Of a DNA stretch of 64,000 nt, positions 17,543-27,002 are shown piece after piece (within the stretch, counting starts at the first letter, position 1; each line of letters begins with the position of its first letter). The position numbers and the translations under genes are program-made. Location of the stretch: assembly GCF_014652915.1 (NCBI RefSeq), contig NZ_BMZS01000001.1, positions 310,001 to 374,000 of the forward strand, given 5' to 3'. Under the pieces are notes generated by a model. The model did no database searches. It was not told the DNA's origin and saw only the letters and a program-made list of their open reading frames with translations. Source of the stretch: Thalassobaculum fulvum (GTDB lineage: Bacteria; Pseudomonadota; Alphaproteobacteria; Thalassobaculales; Thalassobaculaceae).

Positions 17543-18916
17543 ATGCCGGTTCTCCGCAAGCTGCTGATCCTGCCCCCGGTGGTGCTGGGGGCGGCGGTGC
17601 TGGCCGCCGTGGTGGCGACGAAGAGCGGCCCGGAGCGGGGCGCCGCGGACGAGGCCGCCGCCCGGGTGCGGGTGCTGGACGTCGCCGCGACGCCGTTCGT
17701 GCCGCGGGTCACCGGCTACGGCTCGGTCGCGCCGGGCCGGAGCTGGTCGGCAGTCGCCCAGGTGTCCGGCCGGATCGCCAGGGTCGCGCCCGAGCTGGAG
17801 CGTGGCCGGCGGGTGCAGGCCGGCACCGAGCTCGTCAAGATCGCCGACGAGGACTACCAGCTGTCGGTCGGCAAGGCCGACGCCGCGATCAGCGCCGCCC
17901 AGGCCGGGCTGGACGAGCTCGACCTGGACAAGGCCAACCTCGAGACCAGCCTGGAAATCGAGAAGCGGGCGCTGGCGCTGGCCGAGCGCGACCTGCAGCG
18001 CCAGCGCGACCTGGCGAGGCGCGGCAATACCTCGCAGGCCTCGGTCGACCAGAGCGAGCTCGACGTGGTCCGCCAGCGCGCCTCCGTCCAGGACCTGGAG
18101 AACCAGCTCAAGCTGATGCCGACCAGGCGCCGCACCCAGGAACTGGCCAAGGCGGTCGACGAGGCCGACCTGGCGACCGCCCTGCTGAACCTCGATCGCA
18201 CCTCGATCGAGGCGCCGTTCGACGGCCGGGTCGCCGAGGTCAGGGTCGAGGCGACCCAGTACGTCGGGGTCGGCGAGGTGCTGGCGACGATCGACGGGAT
18301 CGACACCGCCGAGATCGACGTGCAGGTCCCGCAGGCCCGCATGAAGCCGTTCGCCGAGCTCGGCTTCGGCCGGGCCGATGCCGCCGGGGACCCGTTCGGC
18401 GGGCTCGCCGCCCTGGCCGAGCGGGTCGGGCTGACCGCCACCGTGCGGCTGCGCTTCGACGACCGCGACATCGAATGGCCGGGCCGGGTGGCGCGGATCA
18501 GCGACACGGTCGATCCGTCGACCCGGACCGTCGGCCTGATCGTGGTGGTCGACGAGCCCTATGCCAGCGCCCGCGCCGGCCAGCGGCCGCCGCTGATCAA
18601 GGACATGTTCGTCGAGGTCGAACTGCGCACCGACCCGGTGCCGGACGCCATCGTGGTGCCGCGCTCGGCGATCCGCGACGGCCGGGTGCCGGTGGTCGGG
18701 GCGGAGTCCCGGCTGGAGCACCGGGCGGTCTCGGCGCTTCGCACCTTCGGCGACCTGGTGGTGGTGGGCCAGGGCCTCGCGCCCGGCGACCTGGTGGTGC
18801 TCGACGACCTGTCGCCGGCGGTCGGCGGCCGGCTGCTGGCGCCGGTGCCGGATGCCGCGGCGGCCGAAAGCCTGCGCGGCCGGGCGGCCGGCCGGGCTCC
18901 CGGCGGTACCCGATGA
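17543..18916 (+). CDS. RND efflux system periplasmic adaptor (membrane fusion protein)
   Basis: A 457-residue adaptor that links an RND pump to an outer-membrane channel. An N-terminal membrane anchor (LLILPPVVLGAAVLAAVVAT) precedes a lipoyl/barrel-sandwich half-motif (GYGSVAPGRSWSAVAQVSGRIARVAPELERGRRVQAGTEL). Next come a long coiled-coil hairpin rich in Glu, Arg and Leu (about 125-215), the return lipoyl half (IEAPFDGRVAEVRVEATQYV) and beta-barrel/MPD domains. The ATG at 17543 follows GGAGTCGAG. It overlaps the pump gene by four bases (ATGA). Confidence 0.9.
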   Translation: MPVLRKLLILPPVVLGAAVLAAVVATKSGPERGAADEAAARVRVLDVAATPFVPRVTGYGSVAPGRSWSAVAQVSGRIARVAPELERGRRVQAGTELVKIADEDYQLSVGKADAAISAAQAGLDELDLDKANLETSLEIEKRALALAERDLQRQRDLARRGNTSQASVDQSELDVVRQRASVQDLENQLKLMPTRRRTQELAKAVDEADLATALLNLDRTSIEAPFDGRVAEVRVEATQYVGVGEVLATIDGIDTAEIDVQVPQARMKPFAELGFGRADAAGDPFGGLAALAERVGLTATVRLRFDDRDIEWPGRVARISDTVDPSTRTVGLIVVVDEPYASARAGQRPPLIKDMFVEVELRTDPVPDAIVVPRSAIRDGRVPVVGAESRLEHRAVSALRTFGDLVVVGQGLAPGDLVVLDDLSPAVGGRLLAPVPDAAAAESLRGRAAGRAPGGTR

Positions 18917-21900
18917 TCCGCTACTTCACCGGCCACCCGACGGCCGCCAACCTGCTGATGCTGGCCTTCATCGTGGCCGGGGTGGTGATCGCCCCGACGC
19001 TACGGCGCGAGACCTTCCCGCGCATCGACCCGAACGAGGTGCAGGCCCGGATCGCCTATCCGGGCGCGTCGCCGGCCGAGGTGTCGGACGCGGTCTGCCA
19101 GCGGGTCGAGGACGCGGTCGAGGCCGTCGACAACATGGCGGAGGTCCGCTGCGAGGCGCGCGAGGGGCTGGCGATCGCCACCCTCGAGATGACCGAGGGC
19201 GCGAACTTCGACCGCTTCTTCCTCGACATCAAGACCGAGATCGACGCGATCGACAGCTTCCCGGACGAGGTCGAGACCCCGGCGGTCAAGCAACTCGGCC
19301 TGACCGACTTCGTCGCCGCGGTCGCGATCACCGGGCCCGACCGGCTGCCCGACCTGAAGGCCTATGCAGAGGCGGTCAAGGCCCGGATGCTGCGCTGGGG
19401 CGGGATTCCCAACGTCGCGGTCACCGGGTTCTCCGACCACCAGATCCGCATCGAGGTGCGCGACGCGGTGGCCCGCGCGCTCGGCCTCAGCGTCTCCGAC
19501 ATCGCCGACCTGGTGGGCCGGCGCAACGTCGAGCTGCCGGCCGGCGACATCGAGAGCGCGGACCGGCTGGTGGCGGTGCGGTTCGACGACCAGCGCGCCT
19601 CGGTCGACGATCTCCGGGACCTGGTGGTGGTCGAGGGCGGGCGCGGCGGGCAGGTCCGGCTCGGCGACATCGCCACCGTCACCGACCGGTTCCAGGACGA
19701 CGAGGTCCGCATCGAGTTCAACGGCCGGCCGGCGGCCCTGCTGGAGATCACCAAGACCTGGTCGGAGGACAGCCTGGACGTGATCGCCCGCCTGCAGGCG
19801 TTCCTGGAGGCCGAGCGTAGTCGGGCGCCGCCGGGCGTCACCCTGGCGCTGACCAGCGACCGGTCGTCGATCGTGCGCGACCGGCTGGTCATGCTGTACG
19901 AGAACGCCGCGCAGGGCATCGTGCTGGTGGCGGCCGCGATCTGGCTGTTCTTCGGGGTGCGCACCGCGTTCTGGATCTCGATGGGGCTGCCGGTGTCGTT
20001 CCTCGGCGGGCTCGCGGCGATGGCGGTGCTCGGCTACTCGATCAACATGCTGACCATGGTCGGGCTGCTGATCGTCATCGGCATCATCATGGACGACGCC
20101 ATCGTGATCGCCGAGAACGTCGAGGCGAAGCGCCACGCGGGCCGCCCGGCCCTGCAGGCGGCGGTCGAGGGCACGATGCAGGTGCTGCCGGGCGTGGTGT
20201 CGTCGTTCATCACCACCGCGGCGGTGTTCGGCTACCTGGCGTTCCTCAGCGGCGACCTCGGCCAGCTGCTGTCGGTGGTGCCGGTGGTGATGCTGCTGGT
20301 GCTGGCGGTCTCGCTGGTCGAGGCGTTCCTGATCCTGCCCAACCACCTCGGCCACGACCGCGGGCCCGACCGCCCGGGCCGGGTCCGCCGCGCGGCCGAG
20401 CGCTGGCTGGAGCGGGTGCGCGACCGGGTCGTCGGGCCGACCGCCGAGCGCGCCGTGGCGCACCGCTACCTGACCGTCGGCATCGCCTTCGCGCTGTTCC
20501 TGGTGGCGGTCGCGATGCTGGCCGGCGGGGTGCTGAAGTTCCAGGCCTTCCCGGACCTCGACGGCGACACCCTGGAGGCCCGCATCACCCTGCCGCGCGG
20601 CAGCCGGCTCGCCGACACCGAGGCGATGGTCGCCCGGCTGGTCGACGCCGCCGGCCGGGTCGACGCGGCCCTGACCCCGGAGCAGCCGGACGGCCGGCCG
20701 CTGATCCGCCACGTGCTGGTCACCTACAACGAGAACGCCGACACCAACGACACCGGCGCCAACCTGGCGACCGTGTCGGTCGACCTGCTGTCGTCGGAGA
20801 TCCGCAGCGTCGACAACGACGGCGTCGTCGACCGCTGGCGCCGGGAGGTCGGGCCGCTGCTCGACACTGTCCGGGTCACCTACGCCGAGCCGGCCCGCGG
20901 CCCGGCCGGCAAGGCCGTCGAGTTCCGGCTGGCCGGCGACGACCTGGCGGACCTCGACGCCGCGGCCGGCGAGCTGGAGGCGTGGCTGGCCGGCTACCGG
21001 GGCACCCGCGACCTGCTCGACGACCTCGACCCCGGCAAGCCGGAGATCGTGCTGACCCTGAAGGAGGGCGCCGGGCAGCTCGGCCTCGACGCCAGGACGG
21101 TCGCCCAGCAGCTGCGCGCGGCGTTCTTCGGCACCACGGCCGACGAGATCCAGGTCGGCGTCGAAGCCTACGAGATCGACGTCCGGCTGGCCGGCGCCGA
21201 CCGCCGCAGCCTGGCCGACCTGGACGAGGCGGTGATCGCGACCGCCGACGGCAAGCTGGTGCCGCTGTCCGAGGTCGCGAACGCCCGCTGGGACCGCGGC
21301 TACGCCCGCATCATCCGGATCGACCGGCGGCCGACGGTGACCGTCCAGGGCGACGTCGACACCCGGGTCGCCAACGCCGCCGAGATCGTCAACGAGACCA
21401 TGCAGGGCTTCGTGCCGGCTCTGCAGCAGCGCTATCCCGGGCTGTCGGTGTCGATCGAGGGCCAGGTCGCCAACGGCCGCACGACGGGCGCCTCGATGGC
21501 CAAGGCGCTGGTGCTCGGGCTGATCGGGATCTTCCTGGTGCTGAGCTTCCAGTTCCGCAGCTACGTCGAGCCCGTCGTGGTGATGAGCCTGATCCCGTTC
21601 ACGCTGATCGGCGCCGTGTTCGGGCACCTGGCGCTCGGCATCGACTTCTCGCTCCCCAGCCTGCTCGGGCTGATCTCGCTGTCCGGCATCGTGGTCAACG
21701 ACTCGATCCTGCTGGTGCACTTCATCAAGAACGAGCACGCGCCCGGGGACACCACGGTCGAGCAGGCCGGCCCGAAGGCGGCGAAGGCCCGGTTCCGGGC
21801 GATCCTGCTGACCTCGCTGACCACCGTCGCCGGCCTGCTGCCGCTGCTGTTCGAGACCAGCCTGCAGGCCCAGATCCTGATCCCGCTGGTGACCAGCATC

Positions 21901-22065
21901 GCCTTCGGGCTGACCGTCACCACCCTGCTGGTGCTGTTCGTGGTGCCGGCGTTCTACGCCATCCTCGACGATTTCGGCCTGACCTCGCTGGCGCGCGACC
22001 GCGAGTTCGCGGCCCGCCCGCCGACGCAGTCGGCCGCCGACGGTTCCTCGGGCGCGGCGGTCTGA
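18913..22065 (+). CDS. RND efflux transporter permease subunit
   Basis: A 1,050-residue proton-driven inner-membrane pump of the AcrB/MMPL superfamily. The N-terminus is cytoplasmic, then the first span (AANLLMLAFIVAGVVIA), the first large periplasmic loop, and the TM4 proton-relay segment LIVIGIIMDDAIVIAENVE with the paired Asp residues. A second half with the same layout ends in LPSLLGLISLSGIVVNDSILLVHF. The start at 18913 is set by the ATGA overlap with the adaptor and gives the usual MIRYFTGHPTAANL-type N-terminus. Its substrate is unknown, and no outer-membrane factor gene is adjacent. Confidence 0.92.
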   Translation: MIRYFTGHPTAANLLMLAFIVAGVVIAPTLRRETFPRIDPNEVQARIAYPGASPAEVSDAVCQRVEDAVEAVDNMAEVRCEAREGLAIATLEMTEGANFDRFFLDIKTEIDAIDSFPDEVETPAVKQLGLTDFVAAVAITGPDRLPDLKAYAEAVKARMLRWGGIPNVAVTGFSDHQIRIEVRDAVARALGLSVSDIADLVGRRNVELPAGDIESADRLVAVRFDDQRASVDDLRDLVVVEGGRGGQVRLGDIATVTDRFQDDEVRIEFNGRPAALLEITKTWSEDSLDVIARLQAFLEAERSRAPPGVTLALTSDRSSIVRDRLVMLYENAAQGIVLVAAAIWLFFGVRTAFWISMGLPVSFLGGLAAMAVLGYSINMLTMVGLLIVIGIIMDDAIVIAENVEAKRHAGRPALQAAVEGTMQVLPGVVSSFITTAAVFGYLAFLSGDLGQLLSVVPVVMLLVLAVSLVEAFLILPNHLGHDRGPDRPGRVRRAAERWLERVRDRVVGPTAERAVAHRYLTVGIAFALFLVAVAMLAGGVLKFQAFPDLDGDTLEARITLPRGSRLADTEAMVARLVDAAGRVDAALTPEQPDGRPLIRHVLVTYNENADTNDTGANLATVSVDLLSSEIRSVDNDGVVDRWRREVGPLLDTVRVTYAEPARGPAGKAVEFRLAGDDLADLDAAAGELEAWLAGYRGTRDLLDDLDPGKPEIVLTLKEGAGQLGLDARTVAQQLRAAFFGTTADEIQVGVEAYEIDVRLAGADRRSLADLDEAVIATADGKLVPLSEVANARWDRGYARIIRIDRRPTVTVQGDVDTRVANAAEIVNETMQGFVPALQQRYPGLSVSIEGQVANGRTTGASMAKALVLGLIGIFLVLSFQFRSYVEPVVVMSLIPFTLIGAVFGHLALGIDFSLPSLLGLISLSGIVVNDSILLVHFIKNEHAPGDTTVEQAGPKAAKARFRAILLTSLTTVAGLLPLLFETSLQAQILIPLVTSIAFGLTVTTLLVLFVVPAFYAILDDFGLTSLARDREFAARPPTQSAADGSSGAAV

Positions 22066-22106
22066 TGCGCTACGCAGATCCGCACCGGTTCAGGCAAATC
22101 AGAAAA

Positions 22107-22136
22107 GTTGATATCAACATATTATTACCGTATAGT
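22107..22136 (+). promoter_or_regulatory. promoter with palindromic operator upstream of the GST gene
   Basis: TTGATA (22108-22113) and TATAGT (22131-22136) are 17 bases apart, a near-consensus sigma70 promoter. The perfect 12-base palindrome GTTGATATCAAC (22107-22118) covers the -35 hexamer, which is where a repressor would act. The motif is seen directly; the regulator is unknown. Confidence 0.65.
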
Positions 22137-22179
22137 CCGTTGCGGCCTGCCCGATCGCTGCCGCCGAGGAGCCCCCCCC

Positions 22180-22839
22180 ATGACCGTCTCGCTCTACGCG
22201 CACCCGTTCTCGCTGTACTGCCAGAAGGTGCTGATCGCCCTGTATGAGACCGGTACCGAATTCACGTACCGGTTCCTCGGCGACGCCGATCCGACGGCGT
22301 CGGCCGAGCTGGCCGAGCTCTGGCCGATCAGGCGGTTCCCGGTCCTGGTCGACGGCGAGCGGACGATCCTGGAGTCCAGCGTCATCATCGAGCACGTGGA
22401 TCTTCGGCATGGCGGACCGAAACGGCTGGTCCCGGCCGACCCGGAGGCCGCCCTGGAGGCGCGGATGCTGGACCGGGTGTTCGACAACTACGTCTCGTCG
22501 CCGGTCCAGGCGATCGTCTTCGACAGCATCCGGCCGGAGGACAGCAGGGACCCGTACGGGGTCCGGCAGGCGCGCGACCTGCTGGAGACCGCCTATGGCT
22601 GGCTCGATGCCCGGATGGCCGACCGCGAATGGGCGGCGGCTGGTCGGTTCGGCCTCGCCGACTGCGCGGCGGGCCCGGCGCTGTTCTACGCCGACTGGGT
22701 GCAGCCGATCGCCGATCGGTTCCCGGCCCTGCGTGCCTATCGGTCGCGGCTGTTGGCCCGGCCGTCCTTCGCCCGGGCCGTCGACGAGGCCCGCCCCTAT
22801 CGGCACCTGTTCCCGCTCGGCGCGCCCGACCGGGACTGA
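22180..22839 (+). CDS. glutathione S-transferase family protein
   Basis: A 219-residue cytosolic GST. The N-terminal thioredoxin-like domain has the active-site helix start PFSLYCQKVLIAL (about 9-21), the cis-proline FPVLVDG (about 53-59) and the ESSVIIEH glutathione-binding segment. The helical C-terminal domain ends in FPALRAYRSRLLARPSF. The ATG at 22180 gives the family's MTVSLYAHPFS start. The gene has its own promoter with an overlapping palindrome, suggesting induction by a small molecule. Confidence 0.88.
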   Translation: MTVSLYAHPFSLYCQKVLIALYETGTEFTYRFLGDADPTASAELAELWPIRRFPVLVDGERTILESSVIIEHVDLRHGGPKRLVPADPEAALEARMLDRVFDNYVSSPVQAIVFDSIRPEDSRDPYGVRQARDLLETAYGWLDARMADREWAAAGRFGLADCAAGPALFYADWVQPIADRFPALRAYRSRLLARPSFARAVDEARPYRHLFPLGAPDRD

Positions 22840-22852
22840 GGATCCCCTCGCC

Positions 22853-22881
22853 TTGACCCTCCCGGCCTCGGCGCGTATATA
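22853..22881 (+). promoter_or_regulatory. sigma70 promoter of the ffh-rpsP-rimM-trmD-rplS operon
   Basis: TTGACC (22853-22858) and TATATA (22876-22881) are separated by 17 bases. A small hairpin (GGTCTC at 22885-22890 with GAGACC at 22896-22901) lies at the predicted 5' end of the message, about 95 bases before the ffh start. Confidence 0.7.
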
Positions 22882-22996
22882 CCCGGTCTCTCGGCGAGAC
22901 CCTGTCTGCTGAGACCTTCACGGGTTCCGTCCGTCCTCGAGGGTTCGAGCACGGGCGCGCTTCCGTTTGGGGAAATGGTTTGTCTGGAGTGACGGT

Positions 22997-24496
22997 GTGT
23001 TCGAGGGACTGAGCGAACGGCTGGGATCGGTCTTCGACCGGCTGCGCAAGCGCGGGGCGCTTAGCGAGGCCGACGTCGCGACCGCCATGCGCGAGGTGCG
23101 GGTCGCCCTGCTCGAGGCCGACGTCGCCCTGCCCGTGGTCAAGCAGTTCGTCGACAAGGTCCGCGAGCGGGCGGTCGGGCGCGAGGTGCTGCGCTCGGTC
23201 ACGCCGGGCCAGATGGTCGTCAAGATCGTCCACGACGAGCTCGTGGACATGCTCGGCTCCGACAGCCAGTCGATCAGCCTGAATGCCCCGGCGCCGGTGC
23301 CGATCCTGATGGTCGGCCTGCAGGGCGGCGGCAAGACCACGACCACCGCCAAGATCGCCAGGCGCCTGAAGGACCGCGAGCGCAAGAAGGTGCTGATGGC
23401 GTCGCTCGACGTCACCCGCCCGGCGGCGCGCGAGCAGCTTCGCATCCTCGGCGAGCAGGTCGGGGTCGCGACCCTGCCGATCGTCCAGGGCGAGACCCCG
23501 GTGGCGATCGCCAAGCGGGCCATGACCGCCGGCAAGCTCCAGGGCTTCGACGTGGTCATGCTCGACACCGCCGGCCGCACCTCGATCGACGAGGGGCTGA
23601 TGGCCGAGGCGCGGGCGGTCAGGGACGCGGTCAACCCGCACGAGGTGCTGCTGGTCGCCGACGCGCTGACCGGCCAGGACGCGGTCACCACGGCCACCAA
23701 CTTCCACGAGCGGGTCGGGATCACCGGCATCGTGCTGACCCGGGTCGACGGCGACAGCCGCGGCGGCGCGGCGCTGTCGATGCGCGGCGTCACCGGCATG
23801 CCGATCAAGATGCTGGGCGTCGGCGAGAAGGTCGACGACCTCGAGGACTTCCACCCCGAGCGGCTGGCCGGCCGCATCCTCGGCATGGGCGACGTGGTCA
23901 GCCTGGTCGAGAAGGCGGCCGAGACGATCGACGCCGAGGAGGCGCAGAAGACCGCCGAGCGCATGATGCGCGGCACCTTCACCCTCGACGACATGGCGGC
24001 CCAGCTCAAGCAGGTGCGCCAGCTCGGCGGGCTCGGCGGCATCATGGGAATGCTCCCCGGCATCGGCAAGCTGAAGAAGCAGATGGCCGGCGCCAACATC
24101 GACGAGGGCATGCTGAAGCGCCAGGAGGCGATCATCTCGTCGATGACCCGCGCCGAGCGCCGCAACCCGAAGATCCTGAACGCCTCGCGCCGCAAGCGCA
24201 TCGCCGCCGGCTCCGGCACCCAGGTCCAGGACGTCAACAAGGTGCTCAAGCAGCACCAGGACATGGCCCGGATGATGAAGCAGGTCGGCAAGATGGGCGG
24301 CAAGGGCGCGCTCGCCGGGCTGTTCGGCGGCGGCGGCGCGATGCCGGCTCCCCCGGCCGGCGGCGATGCCGGCGCTGCGGGTGGCGGGGCCGTGCCGCGG
24401 CTGCCCGGCGGTTTTCCCGGACTGGGCGGCGGCGGTGGACCGCGCCTGCCCGGCCTCGGCGGCCTGCCCCCCGGATTTCCCGGCAAGCGCAAGTAG
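22997..24496 (+). CDS. ffh: signal recognition particle protein Ffh
   Basis: Ffh binds 4.5S RNA and signal sequences and delivers ribosomes to FtsY. The N and G domains show the P-loop GLQGGGKTTT (about 107-116), DVTRPAAREQLR, DTAGRTSIDE and TRVDGDSRGGAAL. The Met-rich M domain spans about 330-440 (LGGIMGMLPGIGKLKKQM). The start is a GTG at 22997 with GGAG seven bases upstream, giving the standard FEGLSERLG N-terminus. At 499 residues it is longer than usual because of a C-terminal Gly/Pro/Ala tail after about 445 (LPGLGGLPPGFPGKRK). Confidence 0.95.
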   Translation: MFEGLSERLGSVFDRLRKRGALSEADVATAMREVRVALLEADVALPVVKQFVDKVRERAVGREVLRSVTPGQMVVKIVHDELVDMLGSDSQSISLNAPAPVPILMVGLQGGGKTTTTAKIARRLKDRERKKVLMASLDVTRPAAREQLRILGEQVGVATLPIVQGETPVAIAKRAMTAGKLQGFDVVMLDTAGRTSIDEGLMAEARAVRDAVNPHEVLLVADALTGQDAVTTATNFHERVGITGIVLTRVDGDSRGGAALSMRGVTGMPIKMLGVGEKVDDLEDFHPERLAGRILGMGDVVSLVEKAAETIDAEEAQKTAERMMRGTFTLDDMAAQLKQVRQLGGLGGIMGMLPGIGKLKKQMAGANIDEGMLKRQEAIISSMTRAERRNPKILNASRRKRIAAGSGTQVQDVNKVLKQHQDMARMMKQVGKMGGKGALAGLFGGGGAMPAPPAGGDAGAAGGGAVPRLPGGFPGLGGGGGPRLPGLGGLPPGFPGKRK

Positions 24497-24565
24497 GCGC
24501 GCCGGCGAACGCCTCTGAACCGAATTGATCAACGACACGACTGCAGAACACGAAAGGACCAGCCC

Positions 24566-24946
24566 ATGTCGCTCCGCATCCGCCTCGCCCGTGGCGGCGC
24601 CAAGAAGCGCCCGTTCTACCGGATCGTCGTCGCCGAGGCGACCAGCCCGCGCGACGGCCGCTTCGTCGAGAAGGTCGGCACCTACAACCCGATGCTGCCG
24701 AAGGACCATGCCGACCGCATCGTCCTGAAGACCGAGCGCATCCAGCACTGGCTGAGCGTCGGCGCCCGGCCGACCGACCGGCTGCACAAGATGCTCGGCC
24801 AGGCCGGCCTGATGGAGCCGTTCAAGTACAACGAGCAGCCGAAGAAGTCCGCTCCGGGCAAGAAGCGCGCCGAGCGCGAGGCCGAGGCCGCGGCGAAGGC
24901 CGCCGAAGCCGCCGCCAAGGCGGCCGAGGCGCCGGCCGAGGGCTGA
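24566..24946 (+). CDS. rpsP: 30S ribosomal protein S16
   Basis: S16 assembles early in the 30S body. The 126-residue protein opens with [20 protein letters not shown] and contains [12 protein letters not shown], both diagnostic. The conserved part ends near residue 85; the remainder is a charged Ala/Glu/Lys tail ([19 protein letters not shown]), an extension seen in high-GC alphaproteobacteria. It is second in the ffh operon, 69 bases after ffh, with AAAGGA upstream of its ATG. Confidence 0.97.
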   Translation: MSLRIRLARGGAKKRPFYRIVVAEATSPRDGRFVEKVGTYNPMLPKDHADRIVLKTERIQHWLSVGARPTDRLHKMLGQAGLMEPFKYNEQPKKSAPGKKRAEREAEAAAKAAEAAAKAAEAPAEG

Positions 24947-24980
24947 TCCGGGTCGACGCGGCGCCTGACGGGAGTCGGCG

Positions 24981-25484
24981 GTGGCCGAGCGTGTCTGCCT
25001 CGGGGCGGTAACCGGTGCGCACGGCGTCCGCGGTCTGGTGAAGGTCAAGCCCTTCACCGAGAACCCGGACGACGTGGCGGCCTACGGCCCGGTCGAGGAC
25101 GAGCGCGGCAGCCGCCGGTTCACCCTGGCGGTCGCCGGTCACCACAAGGAAACGGTGATCGTTCGGGTCGAGGGCATCGCCGACCGGGACGCCGCCGAGG
25201 CGCTGCGCGGCACCCGGCTGTACGTCGACCGCTCGGCGCTGCCGGAGCCGGAGGACGGCGAGTTCTACCACGCCGACCTGATCGGCCTGCGGGTGGTCAC
25301 GGTCGGCGGCGAGGAACTGGGCCGGGTCACGGCGCTCTACGACTTCGGGGCCGGCGACCTGGTCGAGTTCGCCGGGGCCGACGGCAAGTCGCGGATGCTG
25401 CCGTTCACCGAGGCGGCGGTGCCGGAGGTCGACATCGCCGGCGGCCGCATCGTGGTGCAGCCGCCGGAAGGGCTGCTGGAGTGA
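24981..25484 (+). CDS. rimM: 16S rRNA processing protein RimM
   Basis: RimM binds S19 in the 30S head and assists maturation. The 167-residue protein has the N-terminal barrel (VCLGAVTGAHGVRGLVKVKPFTE) and the C-terminal PRC-type barrel (DLIGLRVVTVGGEELGRV, then MLPFTEAAVPEVDIAGGRIVVQPPEGLLE). It starts at a GTG at 24981 behind GGGAG. Its stop is six bases from the trmD ATG. Confidence 0.95.
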   Translation: MAERVCLGAVTGAHGVRGLVKVKPFTENPDDVAAYGPVEDERGSRRFTLAVAGHHKETVIVRVEGIADRDAAEALRGTRLYVDRSALPEPEDGEFYHADLIGLRVVTVGGEELGRVTALYDFGAGDLVEFAGADGKSRMLPFTEAAVPEVDIAGGRIVVQPPEGLLE

Positions 25485-25490
25485 GGGCGA

Positions 25491-26249
25491 ATGACCGCCG
25501 CCGAGACGACGACCTGGCGCGCGACCGTGCTGACGCTGTTCCCGGACATGTTTCCGGGTCCGCTCGGGCTGTCGCTGGCCGGAAAGGCGCTGTCGGCCGG
25601 CATCTGGTCGCTGAAAGCGCTGGACATCCGGGAGTTCGCGCGCGATAAGCACCGCTCCGTCGACGACACCCCGTTCGGTGGCGGATCCGGTATGGTCATG
25701 CGGCCGGATGTCGTCGATGCGGCGCTCGCCTCGATCGAGGATCAGCCTGGACCGCGGATCTACCTCAGCCCGCGCGGCCGGCGGTTCGATCAGGCGCGGG
25801 CCAGGGCGCTGGCGGCGGAACCGGGGGCGGTGCTGCTGTGCGGGCGCTACGAGGGCCTGGACGAACGGGTGATCGTCGCCCGCGGCCTCGAGGAGCTGAG
25901 CCTCGGGGACTTCGTGCTCTCCGGCGGGGAGCCGGCGGCGATCGCGGTGATGGACGCGGTGGTCCGCCTGCTGCCGGGAGTGCTCGGCGCGGCGGAGACG
26001 CTCGCGGAGGAGAGTTTCGAGGAGGGGCTGCTGGAGTATCCCCTCTATACCCAGCCTCGGGAGTGGAACGGCATGGCCGTCCCCGAGGTGCTGACCAGCG
26101 GACACCACGCAAACGTCAGGGCGTGGCGGCGCGGGGAGGCGGAACGGATCACCCGGGAACGGCGCCCCGACCTGTGGGCGCTCTACCGGGCCAAGTGTGG
26201 ACAGGCCGCCGGCGCGGCCGACGGTGAGGATACGGAGACCACGCCATGA
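25491..26249 (+). CDS. trmD: tRNA (guanine(37)-N1)-methyltransferase
   Basis: TrmD makes m1G37 in tRNAs and prevents frameshifting. The 252-residue SPOUT-class protein shows [21 protein letters not shown], the [13 protein letters not shown] loop, [24 protein letters not shown] and [13 protein letters not shown], the knot region that binds AdoMet. Its last four bases (ATGA) overlap the rplS start, indicating coupled translation. Confidence 0.97.
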   Translation: MTAAETTTWRATVLTLFPDMFPGPLGLSLAGKALSAGIWSLKALDIREFARDKHRSVDDTPFGGGSGMVMRPDVVDAALASIEDQPGPRIYLSPRGRRFDQARARALAAEPGAVLLCGRYEGLDERVIVARGLEELSLGDFVLSGGEPAAIAVMDAVVRLLPGVLGAAETLAEESFEEGLLEYPLYTQPREWNGMAVPEVLTSGHHANVRAWRRGEAERITRERRPDLWALYRAKCGQAAGAADGEDTETTP

Positions 26250-26767
26250 ACATCATCGAGCAGCTCGAGAGCGAGCAGGTCGCGGCCCTCTCGGCCGACA
26301 AGCAGATCCCGGTCTTCGGCCCGGGCGACACGGTGCGGGTCGACGTGAAGGTCGTCGAGGGCACGCGCGAGCGCATCCAGGCGTTCGAGGGCGTGTGCAT
26401 CGCCCGCAGCAACGACGGCGTGAACTCCTCGTTCACGGTCCGCAAGATCTCCTACGGCGAGGGCGTGGAGCGCGTGTTCCCGCTGTACTCGCCGCGGATC
26501 GCCGGCATCGAGCTGATCCGGCGCGGCAAGGTGCGGCGCGCGAAGCTGTACTACCTGCGCGGCCGGACCGGCAAGTCGGCCCGTATCGCCGAGAAGACCA
26601 CCGGCGCCGCCGGCAAGGCCGCGGCCGAGGATCGGGTCGCCGCCGCCGAGCAGCGGGCCGCCCGCCTGGCCGAGCAGGCCGAGCAGCGCGCCGCCCGGGC
26701 CGAGGCTCAGGCTGCCGAGGCTCAGGCCGCCGAGGCCCAGGCTGCCGAGGCCGGCACCGAGGCGTAA
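26246..26767 (+). CDS. rplS: 50S ribosomal protein L19
   Basis: L19 sits at the 30S-50S interface. The conserved part (residues 1 to about 118) contains [48 protein letters not shown] and [15 protein letters not shown]. The following about 55 residues are a charged, Ala-rich coiled extension ending in repeats of AEAQA, so the protein is longer (173) than typical L19 (115-130). It is last in the operon and is followed by a strong terminator. Confidence 0.96.
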   Translation: MNIIEQLESEQVAALSADKQIPVFGPGDTVRVDVKVVEGTRERIQAFEGVCIARSNDGVNSSFTVRKISYGEGVERVFPLYSPRIAGIELIRRGKVRRAKLYYLRGRTGKSARIAEKTTGAAGKAAAEDRVAAAEQRAARLAEQAEQRAARAEAQAAEAQAAEAQAAEAGTEA

Positions 26768-26794
26768 GCCTCCGCATCCGGTACGGGAATCCGC

Positions 26795-26829
26795 ACCCCC
26801 GGACGGCGACGTCCGGGGGTGTTTGCGTT
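26795..26829 (+). terminator. intrinsic terminator of the ffh-rplS operon
   Basis: A perfect 11-base-pair stem (ACCCCCGGACG at 26795-26805 with CGTCCGGGGGT at 26810-26820, loop GCGA) is followed by GTTTGCGTTTT, 27 bases after the rplS stop. Confidence 0.88.
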
Positions 26830-27002
26830 TTCAGCCGGCCCGGACGGTCCGCGAAGCGCCCGTCAGGCCCCGCAAAACCCCCTTGCGCGTTTCGTGGTTT
26901 GCGCCGGCGACGCAACTTTGTAATGTCCGGCCTCCGGAGAACACGAGGCCGGCGGCGCCCGCACGGGGTGCCGGACCGGTTCGCAGGAGGGAACACGCAG
27001 CC

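Noticed and set aside
19000-21738. A 912-codon minus-strand frame opposite the RND pump
   Set aside because: Same antisense artefact; no recognisable domain.
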